Shown piece by piece: positions 6,932-14,463 of a stretch of 33,880 nt of DNA. A program made the translations under genes and the position numbers. The notes under the pieces were generated by a model. The model was not told the origin of the DNA. It worked only from the letters and a program-made list of their open reading frames with translations, and did no database searches. Location: positions 1 to 33,880 of the forward strand of contig JALWGN010000058.1 of assembly GCA_027013575.1 (NCBI GenBank). The letters are read 5' to 3'. Source of the DNA: Desulfurobacteriaceae bacterium. Lineage in GTDB: Bacteria; Aquificota; Aquificia; Desulfurobacteriales; Desulfurobacteriaceae. The first letter of the stretch is position 1; each line of letters begins with the position of its first letter.

Positions 6932-8602
6932 CTAAATTCTGAAGATTTGGGGCTTGAACTTCACGATCAGATCCAGGAGGACTTTTGTGACGAAAACGGC
7001 GGTAAACATACTGGAGAGAATACCCAGTGAAAGCGTTACGGCGAAGCCCTTTATTGGACCCGTTCCAAACTGGAAGAGGACGGCGGCGGCAATTAGGGTT
7101 GTAACGTTTGCGTCAAGGATCGTTCCCCACGCTCTGGCAAAGCCTGCCTCCACTGCCGAGAAGAGGTTTCTTCCCCTTCGGAGCTCCTCCCTTATCCTCT
7201 CAAAGATTATGACGTTGGCGTCAACCGCCATACCTACCGTCAGGATAAATCCGGCGATTCCCGGAAGGGTTAGGGTTGCTCCCAGTAGGATCATCATCGC
7301 CCAGAGCAGGACGACGTTCATCAGGAGCGCAAGGTCTGCGATAACCCCTGCGGTTTTGTAGTAAACGGCCATGAAGAGCATTACGATGATAATTCCGGCA
7401 ACGCCCGCCTTTATTCCCTTTTCAACAGACTCTTTACCGAGCGAAGGTCCTACAGTTGTCTCCTCTATTATCTTTACAGGTGCAGGGAGAGCTCCCGCCC
7501 TCAGAACGATCGCCAGGTCTCTCGCCTCCTGATAGGTGAACTGGCCTGATATCTGTCCCCTTGCCCCTATTTCACTCCTGATTACCGGAGCAGACTGAAC
7601 CTTGTTGTCAAGGACGATTGCAAGCCTTGTTCCTATGTGGGTTTTCGTGTAGTTCCTGAATATCCTTGCTCCCTCCTCTTTAAGGACGAAGCTGACCGCC
7701 GGCATCCCGTTTTCGTCCTGGCTTGGGTAGGCGTCTTTCAGGTAGGCACCTGTCAGTATAGGCTCTCTCTTAAGGATGTAGAAGACGTAACCTACAACTT
7801 TTCCCTTTTTGTTCTTTATCTCCTGGTAGAGTATCTGCTGGTCTTCGGGAACGTGCCCTCCGAACTTCTCAACCAGTTCTTCAAGGCTCTTTACTTTTAT
7901 CTCTTCTCTCTTTCCGTTCTTAATTAGGAAAAACTTTGGCCCTTTTGGGGAGGGTTCTACGGCTACCGTTGCTCCCGGCGGGAGTGTTCCTCCCAGTTTT
8001 GTTATCAGCTCGTCGGGAGTTCTGGCAGTGCCTATAACCTCTTTAAACTCAAGGTTTGCAACCTTCCCTATGACTTTCTTTGCCCTCTCAGGGTTTTTAA
8101 CTCCCGGAAGTTCAACAATTATCCTGTCTTTCCCGTTTCTTACGATTACCGGTTCGGCTACTCCAAGCTGGTCTATCCTGTTCCTTATCGTTTCCAGCGC
8201 CTGTTCGGCGAGTCTGTCTATCTCTTTTGCTTTGTAGGAGGGTTTCATAGAGAGGAGTATCTTCTTGCCCTCGGTTTTTATAGAGAACATCTGGCTGTAC
8301 TCGTCCTTTATCAGTGAAACCGCTTTTTCTGTGTACTCGGGGGAGAGGAGCTCTATCTCTATGGTCGTTCCTTTTCTCCTGGCAGAAACTACCGGAATGT
8401 TTTCCTCTTCCAGTCTTCTCTTTATCTCTCTGAGAGCGGCTGAAGTTTCACTCTCTAAGGCTTTCTGTGTTTCTATCTGTAAAACGAGGTGGGTTCCTCC
8501 TTTAAGGTCAAGTCCTAAGTTGATGTGTCTGGTAAGGTCTATGTACAGAGCTCCCAGGAGTACTATGAGAACAAATATGACTTTCCACTTCAGGTTCTTC
8601 AT
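6932..8602 (-). CDS. secD: protein translocase subunit SecD
   Basis: This 556-residue protein is the partner of SecF in the secretion motor. After an N-terminal transmembrane segment comes the signature LGLDLKGGTHLVLQI, a long periplasmic P1 domain with an embedded beta-rich region (about residues 50-370), and a C-terminal six-helix RND unit containing VGMAVDANVIIFERIREELRRG. The frame is open 13 codons further upstream (to 8641), but I chose ATG 8602: it follows AAAAGGGAGTT at proper spacing, and MKNLKWKVIFVLIVLL is a normal SecD start. It lies 43 bp downstream of the HD-domain gene. Separate secD and secF genes are the usual bacterial arrangement. Confidence 0.96.
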   Translation of the reverse strand: MKNLKWKVIFVLIVLLGALYIDLTRHINLGLDLKGGTHLVLQIETQKALESETSAALREIKRRLEEENIPVVSARRKGTTIEIELLSPEYTEKAVSLIKDEYSQMFSIKTEGKKILLSMKPSYKAKEIDRLAEQALETIRNRIDQLGVAEPVIVRNGKDRIIVELPGVKNPERAKKVIGKVANLEFKEVIGTARTPDELITKLGGTLPPGATVAVEPSPKGPKFFLIKNGKREEIKVKSLEELVEKFGGHVPEDQQILYQEIKNKKGKVVGYVFYILKREPILTGAYLKDAYPSQDENGMPAVSFVLKEEGARIFRNYTKTHIGTRLAIVLDNKVQSAPVIRSEIGARGQISGQFTYQEARDLAIVLRAGALPAPVKIIEETTVGPSLGKESVEKGIKAGVAGIIIVMLFMAVYYKTAGVIADLALLMNVVLLWAMMILLGATLTLPGIAGFILTVGMAVDANVIIFERIREELRRGRNLFSAVEAGFARAWGTILDANVTTLIAAAVLFQFGTGPIKGFAVTLSLGILSSMFTAVFVTKVLLDLIVKFKPQIFRI

Positions 8603-8645
8603 CGGAACTCCCTTTTCTGAACTTGAGTCTGAATGATACAAAATC

Positions 8646-9317
8646 TTAAAGGTCTGTGTCGTTAATCCTTAACCGGAACTTAAATCCCAGAACTTCACTT
8701 GCCCTTCTGCACATCTCCATTCTCGGCTGAAAGATGGAGAAGTAGTCAAGGAGGTCTGATATAGTTGTGTCTATCTTAAGAACCAGCTTTATGGTTTTCC
8801 GGCTTCTGTCAACCTCAAGGTTACTGTAGAGGACTGCGTAGTTGACCCTGTCGTGAATGTCCTCTCTGATGTTCCTCTTGTTCCTTACCCTCGTTCTGTG
8901 GACGTGGGACTTGTCTGCAATTACAAGAGCTGCTGCAACTTCCGTTGCCGGCTCTCCTGTTCCCTCTTCGTGGTTTCCTATTGCAAAGGTTATCTCCGTA
9001 AGGTCGTCGTCTAAGTAGCCCTTACCTTTAAGCAGCTGGTAGGCCAGGAGAGCTCCGCTCTGAGCGTGGTCGTGCCGTGAAACGATGTGGCCTATGTCGT
9101 GCAGGAGCCCTGCCACTCCTGCAAGTTCTGAGAGCCGTCTGTCTCCCACCGTTTCCATCAAAAGCCATCTGGCCTTTTCTGCCACCCAGCCAACGTGTTT
9201 TATTCCGTGGTCTGTGTATCCCATTCTCTCCAGGAAGTAGTCGGCTCTGTTTATGTAGTAGAGGATTCTCCTGTCTTTGAGGAGCTCCCTGTAGGTTGGA
9301 AACTCTATCTCTTTCAC
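8646..9317 (-). CDS. HD-domain metal-dependent phosphohydrolase
   Basis: This 223-residue protein has the classic HD constellation: His41 (GIKHVGWV), His73-Asp74 in GLLHDIGHIVSRHDHAQSG, His116 in AIGNHEEG and Asp135 in VIADKSHVH. These would bind one or two metal ions and hydrolyse a phosphomonoester or nucleotide. The segment AALVIADKSHVHRTRVR followed by a conserved-looking DIHDRVNYAVL suggests the broader HDIG/nucleotide-hydrolase group. Start is GTG at 9317, with a GTGA overlap of the birA stop. The substrate cannot be inferred from the context of BirA and SecD. There is no signal peptide or membrane segment. Confidence 0.85.
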   Translation of the reverse strand: MKEIEFPTYRELLKDRRILYYINRADYFLERMGYTDHGIKHVGWVAEKARWLLMETVGDRRLSELAGVAGLLHDIGHIVSRHDHAQSGALLAYQLLKGKGYLDDDLTEITFAIGNHEEGTGEPATEVAAALVIADKSHVHRTRVRNKRNIREDIHDRVNYAVLYSNLEVDRSRKTIKLVLKIDTTISDLLDYFSIFQPRMEMCRRASEVLGFKFRLRINDTDL

Positions 9318-10003
9318 TTTTCCTCCCTGACCGTAACCTCTCCTGAGAAGAGCCGTTTTAACCCCTCTTCCGTTTCAACTATCAGAGCACCTTCAGAATC
9401 TATTCCCAGCACCTTTCCGGTAAAGAGTTTTCCGCTCTCCTCTACTCTAACTTCCCTACCTACCATCGGACAGTTCCTCTCAAACAGCTCAACACTGAAC
9501 CTGCCACTCTCAATTAGAGAGTGGGCGTCAAGGACGTTCCTGTAAAGCTCCCTCAGCAGGTTCTCTCTGTCAAACTTAACCCCCTCTGCCGCAAGGGAGG
9601 TTGCCGGAACCGGGAAGGAGAGCTCCCTCTTTGAGTAGTAGAGGTTGATTCCAACGCCCACAATTAGCCGGTCTTTGGTAAGTTCAGGCAGTATTCCTGC
9701 CACTTTCCTGCCGTTTATGTAAACGTCGTTAGGCCACTTCAGGTAAAAACCCTCCTTTAAAGGAGAGAGAGTCTTAAAAACCGCCCAGCCGAAAGCTAAA
9801 CTGGCAAGGGTCAGGTTCTCCTTTATCGGTTTCAGAACGAAGGAGGCGTAGATACCCATTCCCCTCTTTGAGAGCCAGCGCCTTCCCCTCCTTCCTCTTC
9901 CCCCGGTCTGTTCATCTGCAACTATACAGAGGCCGTGTCTGAACGGTACCCTTCTGGCCTCCTCGTTTGTTGAGTCAACGCTTTCCAGCCTTACCAGCAT
10001 CAT
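9314..10003 (-). CDS. birA: biotin--[acetyl-CoA-carboxylase] ligase (monofunctional, no DNA-binding domain)
   Basis: This 229-residue enzyme makes biotinyl-AMP and attaches biotin to carrier proteins. Motifs are STNEEARR near residue 11, ADEQTGGRGRRGRRWLS (the biotinyl-AMP binding loop, at about 29-45), LKWPNDVYINGRKVAGILPE, and a C-terminal SH3-like domain (from about residue 180). It starts directly with the catalytic domain, so unlike E. coli BirA it has no N-terminal helix-turn-helix and should not act as a repressor. Two tandem ATGs (10003 and 10000) are possible starts. A TATAAG box ends 10 bases before the first, which implies a leaderless transcript. It is the first gene of the minus-strand operon. 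Confidence 0.94.
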   Translation of the reverse strand: MMLVRLESVDSTNEEARRVPFRHGLCIVADEQTGGRGRRGRRWLSKRGMGIYASFVLKPIKENLTLASLAFGWAVFKTLSPLKEGFYLKWPNDVYINGRKVAGILPELTKDRLIVGVGINLYYSKRELSFPVPATSLAAEGVKFDRENLLRELYRNVLDAHSLIESGRFSVELFERNCPMVGREVRVEESGKLFTGKVLGIDSEGALIVETEEGLKRLFSGEVTVREEK

Positions 10004-10059
10004 GAAGAGGAATCTTATAACATCCGCTCAAAGTGTTAAAGGTTTATAATTCCGCCGCT
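10004..10059. promoter_or_regulatory. divergent promoter region with two -10 boxes, both close to ATG (leaderless)
   Basis: On the plus strand TATAAT at 10045-10050 ends 9 bases before the prmC ATG at 10060. On the minus strand TATAAG (10019-10014) ends 10 bases before the birA ATG at 10003. Usual transcription start distances would place both +1 sites at or within a few bases of the start codon. Neither gene has a clear Shine-Dalgarno sequence. No good -35 hexamer is visible for either; the two upstream regions overlap in 10020-10044. Confidence 0.55.
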
Positions 10060-10908
10060 ATGAAGTGGACTGTAGGTGAACTTTTAAAGCGTGCTTCAGA
10101 GATTTTGAGGGAAAGGGGGAGCCGCTCCCCGAGGCTTGACGCAGAACTTCTTCTCGTCTACTCCCTGGGATTAAAGAGCAGAGTGGAGCTCTACACCAAC
10201 TTTGACAGACCCCTGACAGACGAGGAAGTTGAGGCTTACAGACAGCTGATAATCCGCAGGGCTAAGGGTGAGCCTGTAGCTTACATAACGGGAAAGAAGG
10301 AGTTCTTCGGTTTTGAGTTCCGCGTTGAGAGGGGAGTTCTCATACCGAGGCCTGAAACGGAGCTCCTTGTAGAGGTCGTTTACTCCTACCTGAAGGAGAG
10401 AGAAGGACTGACAGTTGTTGACGTTGGAACAGGTTCAGGCTGTATAGTTCTTACCCTCTGTAAACTTACAGGTGGAAAACACAGCTTCTTTGGAACTGAC
10501 ATCTCAAAGAAAGCCCTTGAGGTTGCCCAGGAAAACAGAGAGAGGCTTGGCTGCAATAAGGTTCAGTTCCTCAAAGGGGATCTCCTCTCTCCTGTTGACT
10601 TTCCGGTTGACGTTGTCGTCTCCAACCCCCCTTACGTTCCGATAGGGGACAGAAGACTTGAGAGAGAGGTGCTTAAGTTTGAGCCGGCGGTTGCTCTGTT
10701 TGGAGGAGAGACGGGTCTTGAGGTTATAGAGAGGCTAATAGCTCAGGCTTCCGGGAAACTAAAGCCCGGTGGCTTTATAGCCCTTGAGGTGGGAGAGGGT
10801 CAGAGTGGAGATGTTAAATCTCTACTTGAGTCTTCCGGTTTCTGTTCTGTTAAAGTTTATAAAGACCTATCGGGTATAGAGCGGGTTGTAACGGGGGTGA
10901 AGGAGTAA
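10060..10908 (+). CDS. prmC: peptide chain release factor N5-glutamine methyltransferase
   Basis: This 282-residue enzyme methylates the GGQ glutamine of release factors RF1/RF2. An N-terminal helical release-factor-recognition domain (about residues 1-75) precedes a Rossmann methyltransferase domain: IPRPETELLVE (about 95-104), the S-adenosylmethionine loop VVDVGTGSGCIVL (119-131), GTDISKKAL, and the catalytic VVSNPPYVP with NPPY at 189-192. The frame extends to a GTG at 10033, but that lies upstream of the TATAAT box, so I use ATG 10060. It is the first gene of the plus-strand operon, and its stop overlaps the murA start (TAATG). It is usually adjacent to prfA, which is not in this window. 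Confidence 0.95.
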   Translation: MKWTVGELLKRASEILRERGSRSPRLDAELLLVYSLGLKSRVELYTNFDRPLTDEEVEAYRQLIIRRAKGEPVAYITGKKEFFGFEFRVERGVLIPRPETELLVEVVYSYLKEREGLTVVDVGTGSGCIVLTLCKLTGGKHSFFGTDISKKALEVAQENRERLGCNKVQFLKGDLLSPVDFPVDVVVSNPPYVPIGDRRLEREVLKFEPAVALFGGETGLEVIERLIAQASGKLKPGGFIALEVGEGQSGDVKSLLESSGFCSVKVYKDLSGIERVVTGVKE

Positions 10909-12173
10909 TGGAAAAGTTCGTTATAAAAGGCGGAAGGGAGCTCTACGGCAGAGTTAAGGTTTCCGGTTCAAAGAACGCTTCACTTCCCATTCTGTTTGCC
11001 TCTATTCTTACGGGGGAGCTCCACCTCTCAAACGTTCCGGCGCTGATGGACGTTGCCACCACCTGCGACCTTTTAGAATACATGGGGTTCTCTGTTGAGA
11101 GGGGAGCGGGAAGGGTGTCGGTAAAGGAGGAGAGCCTAGTTCCGGAAGCCCCTTACGAGCTTGTAAAGAAGATGAGAGCGTCTATTCTGGCGCTGGGACC
11201 CCTCCTTGCCCGCTTCGGCAGAGCAAAAGTCTCCCTTCCTGGGGGGTGTGCAATTGGCCTGCGCCCCGTTGACCTTCACCTTAAAGGTCTTTCAAAACTG
11301 GGTGCCGACATAGAGATATCCCACGGTTACGTTGTTGCAAAAGTTAACGGAAGGTTAAAGGGAGCCGACATAACCCTTGACTTTCCAACAGTAGGGGGAA
11401 CCGAAAACATACTGATGGCGGCAACCCTTGCAGAGGGTAGAACTGTAATAAGGAATGCCGCCAAAGAGCCTGAAATCGTTGACCTTGCCAGAGCTCTCAA
11501 AAAGGCAGGAGCTTACATTGAAGGTGAGGGAACAGACGTTATAGTTGTTGAGGGAAGGAGGGAGCTCTCTCCCGTCTCCTACACCGTAATGCCAGACAGA
11601 ATAGAGGCCGGAACCTTCCTTGCCGCTGTGGCCTCTGCCGGAGGAGAGGTTGTTTTAGAGAACTTCCCTGCCGAAACCCTGAAAACCGTTATAGACAAGT
11701 TCAGGGAGGCCGGCCTTGAGATAGAGGAGCTCTCGCTTACAGAGGTAAAGGTGAGAAAGAGAGAGAGGCTGAGGGGAACCGACATAACAACTCAACCCTA
11801 CCCCGGATTTCCCACAGACATGCAGGCACAGTTTATGGCAGCCATGTGTACGGCGGACGGAGTTTCTGTTATCAGGGAAACGATATTTGAGAACCGGTTT
11901 ATGCACGCTCTGGAGCTCCAGAGAATGGGAGCCGACCTTAGAATAGAGGGAAACACAGTTGTAGTTAAAGGGGTGGAGAGACTCACCGGAGCAAAGGTTA
12001 CTGCTACAGACCTGAGAGCAAGTGCCTCCCTCGTTATAGCAGGCCTTGGAGCAGAGAACACCACAGAGGTTTACAGGATCTACCACCTTGACAGAGGGTA
12101 CGAGAGGCTGGAGAGGAAGCTCCGGTCTTTAGGAGCTGAAATAGAGAGAGTTCCAAGCGAGCTTAAGTACTAA
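10908..12173 (+). CDS. murA: UDP-N-acetylglucosamine 1-carboxyvinyltransferase
   Basis: This 421-residue cytoplasmic enzyme performs the first committed step of peptidoglycan synthesis, adding enolpyruvate from PEP to UDP-GlcNAc. SGSKNASLPIL at residues 19-29 contains the conserved Lys22. Catalytic Cys114 lies in SLPGGCAIGLRPVDLHLKGL; because Cys rather than Asp is present, fosfomycin sensitivity is expected from family knowledge. The C-terminal half has QPYPGFPTDMQAQFMA and the loop TIFENRFMH. Length matches the family. Start is ATG at 10908, overlapping the prmC stop by one base. Together with murE, murF and ddl downstream it covers parts of the precursor pathway. Confidence 0.98.
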   Translation: MEKFVIKGGRELYGRVKVSGSKNASLPILFASILTGELHLSNVPALMDVATTCDLLEYMGFSVERGAGRVSVKEESLVPEAPYELVKKMRASILALGPLLARFGRAKVSLPGGCAIGLRPVDLHLKGLSKLGADIEISHGYVVAKVNGRLKGADITLDFPTVGGTENILMAATLAEGRTVIRNAAKEPEIVDLARALKKAGAYIEGEGTDVIVVEGRRELSPVSYTVMPDRIEAGTFLAAVASAGGEVVLENFPAETLKTVIDKFREAGLEIEELSLTEVKVRKRERLRGTDITTQPYPGFPTDMQAQFMAAMCTADGVSVIRETIFENRFMHALELQRMGADLRIEGNTVVVKGVERLTGAKVTATDLRASASLVIAGLGAENTTEVYRIYHLDRGYERLERKLRSLGAEIERVPSELKY

Positions 12174-12183
12174 GGGGTAGAAG

Positions 12184-12837
12184 ATGGACTACAGAACCAT
12201 AACCGTAGCCCTTCCAAAGGGGAGGCTCTTAAAAGAAGCCGTGAACTTCCTCGTAGAGAGTGGAGTTGACGCAACTGAAACGCTGTCTGAGACCAGGAAA
12301 CTCGTCTTCCACTGGAAGGACTTCAGGTTTATACTGGTGAAGCCGATGGACGTTCCCACCTACGTTTACTACGGAACGGCAGACTTAGGTATAGCCGGAA
12401 AAGACGTTATTGAGGAAAAGGGGTTTGAGCTTTACGAACCCTTAGACCTGAAGTTTGGAGCCTGCAGGCTTTCTGTTGCCGAACCTGAAGGAATACCCGA
12501 ACCTTACGACATAGACAGGCTCTCCTACATAAGGGTTGCCACAAAGTACCCGAGAATAACAGACCGCTACTTCAGAAGTAAGGGTATCCACCCGGAGATA
12601 ATCACCCTCTACGGTTCTGTAGAGCTTGCTCCCCTTGTAGGTCTTTCAGAGAGAATTGTTGACCTTGTGCAGACGGGAACAACCCTGAAGGCCAACGGCT
12701 TAAGAGAAGTTGACGTAATACTCCACTCAACTGCCAGACTCATCGTCAACAGAGCCAGCTTAAAAACCAAGTACGCCGTTATAAAGGAGCTGATAGACAG
12801 AATGAAGGAGTCGTTATCGGCCAAAGTGGTAAAATAG
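12184..12837 (+). CDS. hisG: ATP phosphoribosyltransferase, short (HisZ-dependent) form
   Basis: This 217-residue enzyme catalyses the first step of histidine synthesis (ATP + PRPP). Visible motifs are TVALPKGRLLKEAV at the N-terminus, YYGTADLGIAGKDVIEE (about 55-71), and the PRPP loop region DLVQTGTTLKANGL (about 159-172). It ends soon after that, so it lacks the ~80-residue C-terminal histidine-sensing ACT-like domain of long HisG. Short HisG needs the HisRS-like HisZ partner for activity and feedback; no hisZ lies in the window. It is ten bases downstream of murA and preceded by AAGGGGTAGAAG. No other his gene is nearby. Confidence 0.96.
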   Translation: MDYRTITVALPKGRLLKEAVNFLVESGVDATETLSETRKLVFHWKDFRFILVKPMDVPTYVYYGTADLGIAGKDVIEEKGFELYEPLDLKFGACRLSVAEPEGIPEPYDIDRLSYIRVATKYPRITDRYFRSKGIHPEIITLYGSVELAPLVGLSERIVDLVQTGTTLKANGLREVDVILHSTARLIVNRASLKTKYAVIKELIDRMKESLSAKVVK

Positions 12838-12865
12838 CCTAGAGTTCTAAAGAGCGGACGCCGTA

Positions 12866-13834
12866 ATGAAAATATCCTACTTGAGAGTTTCTGTAACCGA
12901 CAGGTGCAACTTCAGGTGCCGTTACTGTATGCCTGAGGGAAAAAAAGAGTTCATTCCCCATCGGGAAATTCTCAGGTACGAGGAGATTGCCGAAATAGTA
13001 AAGGTCTTTTCCCGTTTCGGCGTCAGGTCGGTAAGGCTTACCGGCGGGGAACCTCTTGTAAGAAGGGGAATTGAGAGTCTTATCCGTCAGCTGAAAGAGA
13101 TAGACGGAATAGACGAGGTCTCACTTACAACAAACGGCTTCTTCCTTGAAGAGAAGGTGGAGCTCCTTAAAGAGGCCGGACTTAACAGAGTCAACGTAAG
13201 TATTGACACCCTTAACCCGGAGAAGTTCTCCTTCATAACCCGTTCTGGTAAAGACTCCCTCGGCAGGGTTTTAAGGGGAATTGAAAAGGCAAAGGAGGTA
13301 GGCCTTAACCCGGTAAAAGTTAACACTGTTCTCATTAAAGGTTTTAACGACTCAGAGGTTGAGGAGTTTGTTAGGTTCTCTGCCAGCTACGGAGTTGAGG
13401 TGCGGTTCATAGAGCTCATGCCCGTTGGGGGGGAGTTCTTCAGCAGGGATAACTTCATTCCCGTTTCTGTGGTTAAGGAACTCCTTGAGGAGAAGTTCGG
13501 CGCTCTGGAGCCTGCAAGAACGGTAAAGATGGGGCCTGCAAAGAGCTTCAGGGTAGGTAGTACGGGAGCTCTGGTTGGGTTTATTCCATCCGTCAGCCAG
13601 CACTTCTGCTCCGAGTGTAACAGGTTGAGGCTTACGTCAGACGGTAAACTGAGGCTCTGCCTTATGTCAGACAGGGAGATTGACCTTAAAGAGCTCCTCA
13701 GGTCTCCCGACTACAGAGAGGAACTCCTTGAGAAGACGGTAGCAGGAGCTCTTCTTTTGAAGAGAAGGGTTGACGGGGTTTCAGCCCTTGAGTCTTTGGG
13801 GTGTTCAAGAAAAATGTTCTCAATAGGGGGATAG
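12866..13834 (+). CDS. moaA: GTP 3',8-cyclase (molybdenum cofactor biosynthesis)
   Basis: This 322-residue radical-SAM enzyme starts molybdopterin synthesis from GTP with MoaC. The N-terminal 4Fe-4S cluster motif CNFRCRYC has Cys14, Cys18 and Cys21. RLTGGEPLVR follows, as the SAM-binding glycine motif. The second cluster motif is CSECNRLRLTSDGKLRLC (Cx2Cx13C) near residue 250. The C-terminus ends with the conserved RKMFSIGG double glycine, which acts in trans at the active site. It lies 28 bp after hisG with only a weak ribosome site. No other moa/moe gene is in the window. Mo- or W-enzymes such as nitrate reductase or formate dehydrogenase would be the users. Confidence 0.97.
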   Translation: MKISYLRVSVTDRCNFRCRYCMPEGKKEFIPHREILRYEEIAEIVKVFSRFGVRSVRLTGGEPLVRRGIESLIRQLKEIDGIDEVSLTTNGFFLEEKVELLKEAGLNRVNVSIDTLNPEKFSFITRSGKDSLGRVLRGIEKAKEVGLNPVKVNTVLIKGFNDSEVEEFVRFSASYGVEVRFIELMPVGGEFFSRDNFIPVSVVKELLEEKFGALEPARTVKMGPAKSFRVGSTGALVGFIPSVSQHFCSECNRLRLTSDGKLRLCLMSDREIDLKELLRSPDYREELLEKTVAGALLLKRRVDGVSALESLGCSRKMFSIGG

Positions 13835-13838
13835 TTAA

Positions 13839-14093
13839 ATGGAAACTCTGATAGCGATAGACCTTACTGTAATTGCCGTCTGTTTTATAGTTATGGCCGT
13901 TGGGGTTGTAGTGCTCTCCGTTGTCGGGTACCGGATTCTGAAGAAACTTGAGGAGAGCGTTGATACCGTTAACAGCCAGTTAAAGCCGGCGGTGGTTGAG
14001 TTAAAGGCGGTTATTGACTCAATAACAGAGTCCCTTCAGGCGGTTTCCTCCACAATTTCCTTCCTAATGAAGTTAAAAAGAAAGCGAACTTAA
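13839..14093 (+). CDS. DUF948-like small membrane-anchored protein
   Basis: This 84-residue protein has one N-terminal transmembrane helix (about residues 5-32), then a heptad-patterned helical tail (KKLEESVDTVNSQLKPAVVELKAVIDSI) and a basic C-terminus. This matches the DUF948 family, which is often encoded next to a YtxH-domain protein, exactly as here. Its function is unknown; general-stress or cell-envelope roles have been proposed for such pairs. It starts at ATG 13839, four bases after moaA, with AGGGGGA upstream. Confidence 0.8.
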   Translation: METLIAIDLTVIAVCFIVMAVGVVVLSVVGYRILKKLEESVDTVNSQLKPAVVELKAVIDSITESLQAVSSTISFLMKLKRKRT

Positions 14094-14160
14094 CTCTCTT
14101 TTAACGGCTGAGAAATTAAATTAGAATGGTGAAAGAAACCACAGAGAAAGGAGGGAGAGA

Positions 14161-14460
14161 ATGAAGAAAAGTTCACTGATGTTTCTCCTCGGAAGCCTTG
14201 TAGGAGCCGGTGCAGCTTACGTTGCAACGACTAAGAGAGAAGAGCTCATGAAGAAACTTGAGGAGCTCCAGGAGCAGATCAAAGAGAGCGACCTTCCAGA
14301 GAGAGCCAAGTCCCTCGTTAAGGAGATTTCAGACTCCATAAAGCAGCTTGTGGCTTCCGGTGAAGGAGAGATGTCTGAAGAGGAGAAGAAGTCTATCCTT
14401 GAAGAGGTTGAGGCCAAAATCCAGAAGCTTGAAGAGACGATTCAGAAGGAGGGAGAGTAG
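14161..14460 (+). CDS. YtxH-domain small membrane-associated protein
   Basis: This 99-residue protein begins MKKSSLMFLLGSLVGAGAAYVATTKREE, the glycine-rich single membrane helix of the YtxH family, followed by a charged coiled coil (about residues 26-99). AAGGAGGGAGAG precedes ATG 14161. A 67-bp gap from the DUF948 gene contains TTAGAAT at about 14124, a possible -10, so a secondary promoter for the murE-ftsZ section could lie there, though the -35 is poor. Pairing with the DUF948 gene suggests a joint envelope role; no catalytic residues are present. Confidence 0.82.
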   Translation: MKKSSLMFLLGSLVGAGAAYVATTKREELMKKLEELQEQIKESDLPERAKSLVKEISDSIKQLVASGEGEMSEEEKKSILEEVEAKIQKLEETIQKEGE

Positions 14461-14463
14461 TTA

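Noticed and set aside
8603-8641. upstream start for SecD
   Set aside because: A Shine-Dalgarno sequence lies directly before ATG 8602, and the extra residues (MYHSDSSSEKGVP) are unlike SecD N-termini.
11655-12086. minus-strand open frames within murA
   Set aside because: Antisense shadows of a highly conserved gene, with no start signals.
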